Source of the DNA: an uncultured Rhodospirillales bacterium
GTDB lineage: Bacteria > Pseudomonadota > Alphaproteobacteria > Rhodospirillales > 2-02-FULL-58-16
NCBI GenBank assembly: GCA_913053795.1
Contig: CAJXGZ010000131.1
Coordinates: forward strand, 1 to 6,470
DNA length: 6,470 nt
Reading direction: 5' to 3'
The notes under the pieces were generated by a model. That model saw only the letters and a list, made by a program, of their open reading frames with translations. It did no database searches and was not told the origin of the DNA. The position numbers and the translations under genes are program-made. The stretch's first letter is position 1; each line of letters begins with the position of its first letter. Of this stretch, positions 6,303-6,470 are shown in pieces.

Positions 6303-6323
6303 CCGGTGGACCCAACCACCCGG
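6303..6323 (+). promoter_or_regulatory. GC-rich hairpin in the rpsA leader
   Basis: CCGGTGG (6303-6309) pairs with CCACCCGG (6316-6323) in seven base pairs with a single bulged C (6319) and a 6-nt loop ACCCAA. It ends 17 nt before the rpsA Shine-Dalgarno and has no T-run, so it is not a terminator. In E. coli, S1 represses its own mRNA through a structured leader; a comparable role here is inference. Confidence 0.35.
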
Positions 6324-6340
6324 CCCGTTAAAGCACTGAA

Positions 6341-6345
6341 AAGGA
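6341..6345 (+). promoter_or_regulatory. rpsA ribosome binding site
   Basis: AAGGA lies 10 nt before the ATG at 6356, in an A-rich, unstructured stretch, and fixes the rpsA start. It is one of the clearer Shine-Dalgarno matches in the window. Confidence 0.7.
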
Positions 6346-6355
6346 ACTGGATTAT

Positions 6356-6470
6356 ATGTCTGCATCTGCAACGATGGAAGAATTTGAAAGCCTTCTGAAC
6401 GAAAGCTTTGAACTTGAAACCCCCGACGAAGGGTCAGTCGTCAAAGGCACGGTTTTGCCAATTGAAGCTG
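6356..6470 (+). CDS. rpsA: 30S ribosomal protein S1 (5' part, cut by window edge)
   Basis: S1 is the large OB-fold (S1-domain) protein of the 30S subunit that binds mRNA and helps start translation on mRNAs with structured or weak ribosome sites. Only 38 codons are visible. MEEFESLLNESFELE (7-21) followed by EGSVVKGTVLPIEA (25-38) matches the N-terminus of proteobacterial S1: the acidic ribosome (S2)-anchoring helix, then the first strand of domain 1 (typically G-x-V-x-x-G-x-V-x-x-I). The start is supported by AAGGA 10 nt upstream. In most proteobacteria cmk lies directly upstream; here the upstream gene is the divergent DUF2336 ORF, so rpsA must have its own promoter within about 6160-6340, which I cannot pin down. 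A TATAAA at 6218-6223 is a candidate -10 without a good -35. Confidence 0.85.
   Translation, partial: MSASATMEEFESLLNESFELETPDEGSVVKGTVLPIEA

Overview
The window is GC-rich proteobacterial housekeeping DNA, most likely from an alphaproteobacterium of the Rhodospirillales type. The evidence is the yidD-yidC-engB-argB gene order, an alphaproteobacterial-looking YidC (Lys at the groove position in TM2) and a DUF2336-family protein, a family I know mainly from Rhodospirillales and relatives. I cannot name the species from sequence alone.

Layout, left to right. Positions 1-253 hold what looks like the 3' remnant of yidD. Only its last ~23 codons are recognisable; the DNA upstream of them contains a cluster of ATCCG-type repeat units and does not read as YidD in any frame. 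Its stop codon overlaps the yidC start (TGATG). Then follow yidC (253-2010, membrane insertase), engB/yihA (2014-2622, ribosome-assembly GTPase) and pyk (2667-4082, pyruvate kinase), all on the plus strand and tightly packed. A relatively AT-rich gap (4083-4283) precedes an unrecognised 92-aa ORF (4284-4562) and argB (4644-5552, N-acetylglutamate kinase). argB converges with a minus-strand DUF2336 gene (5549-6232), the two stop codons overlapping by 4 nt. The DUF2336 gene appears to lack the N-terminal HEAT-like half of the family. Divergent from it, rpsA (ribosomal protein S1) begins at 6356 and runs off the right edge.

How the genes fit together. yidD, yidC and engB belong to the conserved membrane-insertion and ribosome-biogenesis cluster. 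In many alphaproteobacteria argB follows engB directly; here pyk and the small ORF sit between them. ArgB carries the N-terminal helix typical of arginine-inhibited enzymes. rpsA lacks its usual upstream neighbour cmk, has a good Shine-Dalgarno and a GC-rich hairpin in its leader.

I found no CRISPR array, complete mobile element, tRNA/rRNA gene, toxin-antitoxin pair or defence locus, and nothing that amounts to a new biological system. The points worth a second look are signs of local rearrangement (truncated yidD, truncated DUF2336, interrupted engB-argB, rpsA away from cmk) and a few leader structures.
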